A stretch of DNA of 7,844 nt. It comes from DATKEG01 sp035544515 (GTDB lineage: Bacteria > Acidobacteriota > Vicinamibacteria > Fen-336). Where the stretch lies: positions 1-7,844 of the forward strand of contig DATKEG010000005.1 in the NCBI GenBank assembly GCA_035544515.1, written 5' to 3'. The notes under the pieces were generated by a model. It had not been told where the DNA came from, searched no databases, and was given only the letters and a program-made list of their open reading frames with translations. Below, one piece after another: positions 6,003-7,844 of this stretch (position 1 is the stretch's first letter; every line of letters starts with the position of its first letter). Both the position numbers and the translations under genes were made by a program.

Positions 6003-7556
6003 ATGGCGGACCCCACGGAACAGACGAGCGCGGAGCGGAGGCGGCTGGAGAAGGAGGAAGAATACCGCCTCCTGTTCGACGCCAACCCGCATGCCATGTG
6101 GGTGTTCGACGCGGAGACGCTGGACTTCCTGGCCGTGAACGACGCGGCGGTGCGGCTCTACGGGTTCTCGAGGGAAGAGTTCCTCGGCATGACCATCAAG
6201 GACATCCGCCCCCCCGAGGAGGTCCCGGCCCTTCTCGACTACCTCGCCACAATCCCGGATTCTTTCAGCCTGCGGGCGACCCAGGTGAAGCACCACAAGA
6301 AGGACGGCTCGCTCCTCGAGGTGGCGGGCGTCTCCAACCCGATCGAGTTCCGTGGCCGGCGTGCCCGCCTGGTGCTCGCGAGCGACATCACCGAGACGAA
6401 GCGACTGGAAGCGCAGCTCCTGCAGGCGCAAAAGATGGAGGCGGTGGGGCGCCTGGCCGGTGGCGTCGCCCATGACTTCAACAACCTGCTGGGCGTGATC
6501 ACGGGCTATGCCGAGCTGCTGCTCCTGGACGTCGGTCCGCAGCACCCCGCCGCGAAGCGGGTCGAGAAGATCCAGTGGGCCGCCGAACGGGCCGCCGGTC
6601 TCACCCGGCAGCTCCTGGCCTTCGGTCGCAAGCAGGTGTTGCAGCCGCGGATCCTCGACATCAACGACGTCGTGGCGGACGCGGAGAGGATGCTCCATCG
6701 CATGATCGGCGACGAGATCCAGCTCGTGACGACGCTCGGCGCCGGCATCGGCCGCATCCGAGCCGATCCGGGACAGATCGAGCAGGTCTTGATGAACCTG
6801 GCGGCCAACGCCCGCGATGCCATGCCCAGGGGCGGGAGGCTGACTCTCGAGACGGCCAACGTCACTCTGGACGAGGCCTATGCGCGCGCGCACCCCGAGA
6901 TCCAGCCGGGCCCGTTCGTGATGCTGGCGGTGAGCGACACCGGCGTGGGCATGGATGCCTCCACCCTCGCGCACATCTTCGAGCCCTTCTTCAGCACCAA
7001 GGCAGAGGGTCAGGGCACCGGGCTGGGCCTGGCCACCGCGTTCGGCATCGTCCAGCAGAGCGGCGGCATCATCGGCGTCGACTCGCGGCCCGGCCTGGGC
7101 ACCACCTGCCGGATCCACTTCCCCCGGGTGGAGGACGACCCGCCGCACCCGCCCCCCGTCGTGCCGGACACCCCGCTCCCCCTGGGCGCCGAAACGGTCC
7201 TGCTCGTCGAGGACACGGAACCGCTGCGGGTGATGATTCGCGAGATCCTCGAGGAGGAGGGCTACACCGTGCTCGACTTCTCGGACCCCGAGGAGGCCTT
7301 GCGCAGTGTGAGCACCTCGGACGCACCGGTCCATCTCATGTTGACCGACGTCGTCATGCCGGGGTTGAGCGGGCCGGACCTGGCGGGGAAGGTCCGCCTC
7401 GCCCGGCCCGAGATCAAGGTCCTCTTCATGTCCGGCTACACCGACGAGGCCATGGGCCTGCACGGGGTGCTCGGCGCCGGCACCCAGTTCATCCAGAAGC
7501 CGTTCGCCACGCTAGCCCTCATCCGCAAGGTGCGCGCGGCCCTCGACGCGCCTTGA
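6003..7556 (+). CDS. Soluble hybrid sensor histidine kinase (PAS-HisKA-HATPase-REC)
   Basis: The 517-residue product is a two-component kinase that should autophosphorylate on histidine and pass the phosphate to its own receiver. A short charged helix (8-22) leads into one PAS domain (~21-133; NPHAMWVFD, FLAVNDAAVRLYGFSREEFLG, then the ASDITETK exit strand). The H-box has H157 in GGVAHDFNNLLG. The ATPase domain shows the N-box NLAANARDAM (N269), G1 DTGVGM (312-317), the F-box FEPFF (326-330) and G2 GTGLGLATAFG (338-348). After a proline-rich linker (380-394) the receiver has E403/D404, phospho-acceptor D449 in LTDVVMPG, S477 and K499 in QKPF. All catalytic residues are present. No transmembrane segment or signal peptide is visible, so it is cytosolic and its signal is probably intracellular; the PAS ligand cannot be told. 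The ATG at 6003 was preferred because the 57 in-frame residues before it are not domain-like. No DNA-binding domain, Hpt protein or partner regulator is encoded nearby, so its output is unknown. It is divergent from the TamB-TamA gene. Confidence 0.95.
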   Translation: MADPTEQTSAERRRLEKEEEYRLLFDANPHAMWVFDAETLDFLAVNDAAVRLYGFSREEFLGMTIKDIRPPEEVPALLDYLATIPDSFSLRATQVKHHKKDGSLLEVAGVSNPIEFRGRRARLVLASDITETKRLEAQLLQAQKMEAVGRLAGGVAHDFNNLLGVITGYAELLLLDVGPQHPAAKRVEKIQWAAERAAGLTRQLLAFGRKQVLQPRILDINDVVADAERMLHRMIGDEIQLVTTLGAGIGRIRADPGQIEQVLMNLAANARDAMPRGGRLTLETANVTLDEAYARAHPEIQPGPFVMLAVSDTGVGMDASTLAHIFEPFFSTKAEGQGTGLGLATAFGIVQQSGGIIGVDSRPGLGTTCRIHFPRVEDDPPHPPPVVPDTPLPLGAETVLLVEDTEPLRVMIREILEEEGYTVLDFSDPEEALRSVSTSDAPVHLMLTDVVMPGLSGPDLAGKVRLARPEIKVLFMSGYTDEAMGLHGVLGAGTQFIQKPFATLALIRKVRAALDAP

Positions 7557-7574
7557 CCCGCCCGCGAAGGATCC

Positions 7575-7832
7575 TCAGAGCAGCCGCAACGCCTCGCGGA
7601 CGGCGTCGAACAGGTCCGTGCCGATCGAAGGCGTCGGCTGGCCGTCCCAGGCCAGGTTCGGATCGAGGACGATGACCGTCACGGTCCAGCCCTTGGGCCC
7701 CTGGCCGACGAGCGCGGCGAGCCGCGCGTATTGCGGGTGGCCTTCGAGCATGGGAGCGAGCATCGCGCCAACCGTTTGCCGGACCACGTCCCCCTGATGG
7801 TCGGGCACGGACTGATCCACGAAGACGCGCAT
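7575..7832 (-). CDS. Small hypothetical protein, possibly extending beyond the window
   Basis: An 85-codon ORF begins MRVFVDQSVPDHQGDVV and ends AVREALRLL. I do not recognise a family. It has a likely N-terminal strand, a helical stretch (about 17-42, VRQTVGAMLAPMLEGHPQYARLAALV), a hydrophobic strand WTVTVIVLD (49-57) and a C-terminal helix (73-84). No signal peptide or transmembrane segment is evident, so it looks like a small cytosolic domain. It converges on the kinase gene with only 18 bases between the stops. No Shine-Dalgarno sequence is visible before the ATG at 7832-7830, and the frame stays open through the last 12 bases of the window, so the true start may lie outside. The ordered alternation of hydrophobic and charged residues, and the lack of any better ORF in this segment, favour a real gene. 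Confidence 0.6.
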   Translation of the reverse strand: MRVFVDQSVPDHQGDVVRQTVGAMLAPMLEGHPQYARLAALVGQGPKGWTVTVIVLDPNLAWDGQPTPSIGTDLFDAVREALRLL

Positions 7833-7844
7833 GGGTGCGGTGAA

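Noticed and set aside
4502..6097. Minus-strand open frame of 531 codons overlapping the fusion-gene start
   Set aside because: It is out of frame with the real gene and composed of R/A/G/P runs. It also extends into the kinase coding region on the opposite strand.
5964..7463. Minus-strand open frame of 499 codons opposite the kinase
   Set aside because: The plus strand encodes a kinase with all catalytic motifs. The antisense product shows no domain and has the H/D/R/V-rich look of a mirror frame.
7557..7574. Possible bidirectional terminator between the convergent genes
   Set aside because: Only the short palindrome AGGATCCT (7568-7575) is present, with no longer stem and no T-run on either side.

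Overview
The window comes from a very GC-rich (clearly above 70% by eye) diderm bacterium. It encodes an outer-membrane Omp85 beta-barrel, POTRA domains and a periplasm-spanning TamB protein, so a Gram-negative envelope is certain. GC bias and protein style would fit lineages such as Acidobacteriota, Myxococcota, Gemmatimonadota or Rokubacteria-like taxa. The sequence does not allow a firmer assignment.

Positions 5826 down to 1 (minus strand) are one uninterrupted reading frame of 1942 codons that runs off the left edge. I translated it codon by codon and found no stop and no frame change. It starts at a GTG behind a GGGAGGGAG ribosome-binding site. Residues 1-1335 are a complete TamB/AsmA-like protein: an inner-membrane anchor, a long beta-repeat body and the TamB C-terminal domain. 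About eleven linker residues later come five POTRA domains and most of an Omp85 (TamA/BamA-type) barrel, cut by the window edge exactly at the conserved RGF motif. The two halves of the TAM complex, separate TamA and TamB proteins in Escherichia coli, are therefore fused in the order TamB-TamA. That order is topologically sensible: the TamB C-terminus meets the first POTRA at the outer membrane. This is the most notable item in the window.

Positions 5827-6002 are a 176-base divergent intergenic region. It holds the leader and ribosome-binding site of the fusion gene, a small hairpin, an orphan Shine-Dalgarno-like sequence with an eight-codon mini-ORF, and the presumed promoters of both flanking genes.

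Positions 6003-7556 (plus strand) encode a soluble 517-residue hybrid sensor histidine kinase with PAS, HisKA, HATPase and C-terminal receiver domains, all with intact key residues. A small convergent ORF of 85 codons (7575-7832, minus strand) follows after 18 bases. I do not recognise its product.

The fusion protein probably links inner and outer membranes for lipid transport or outer-membrane protein assembly. The divergent kinase may or may not be functionally linked to it. No RNA genes, insertion sequences, CRISPR arrays or long repeats were seen.
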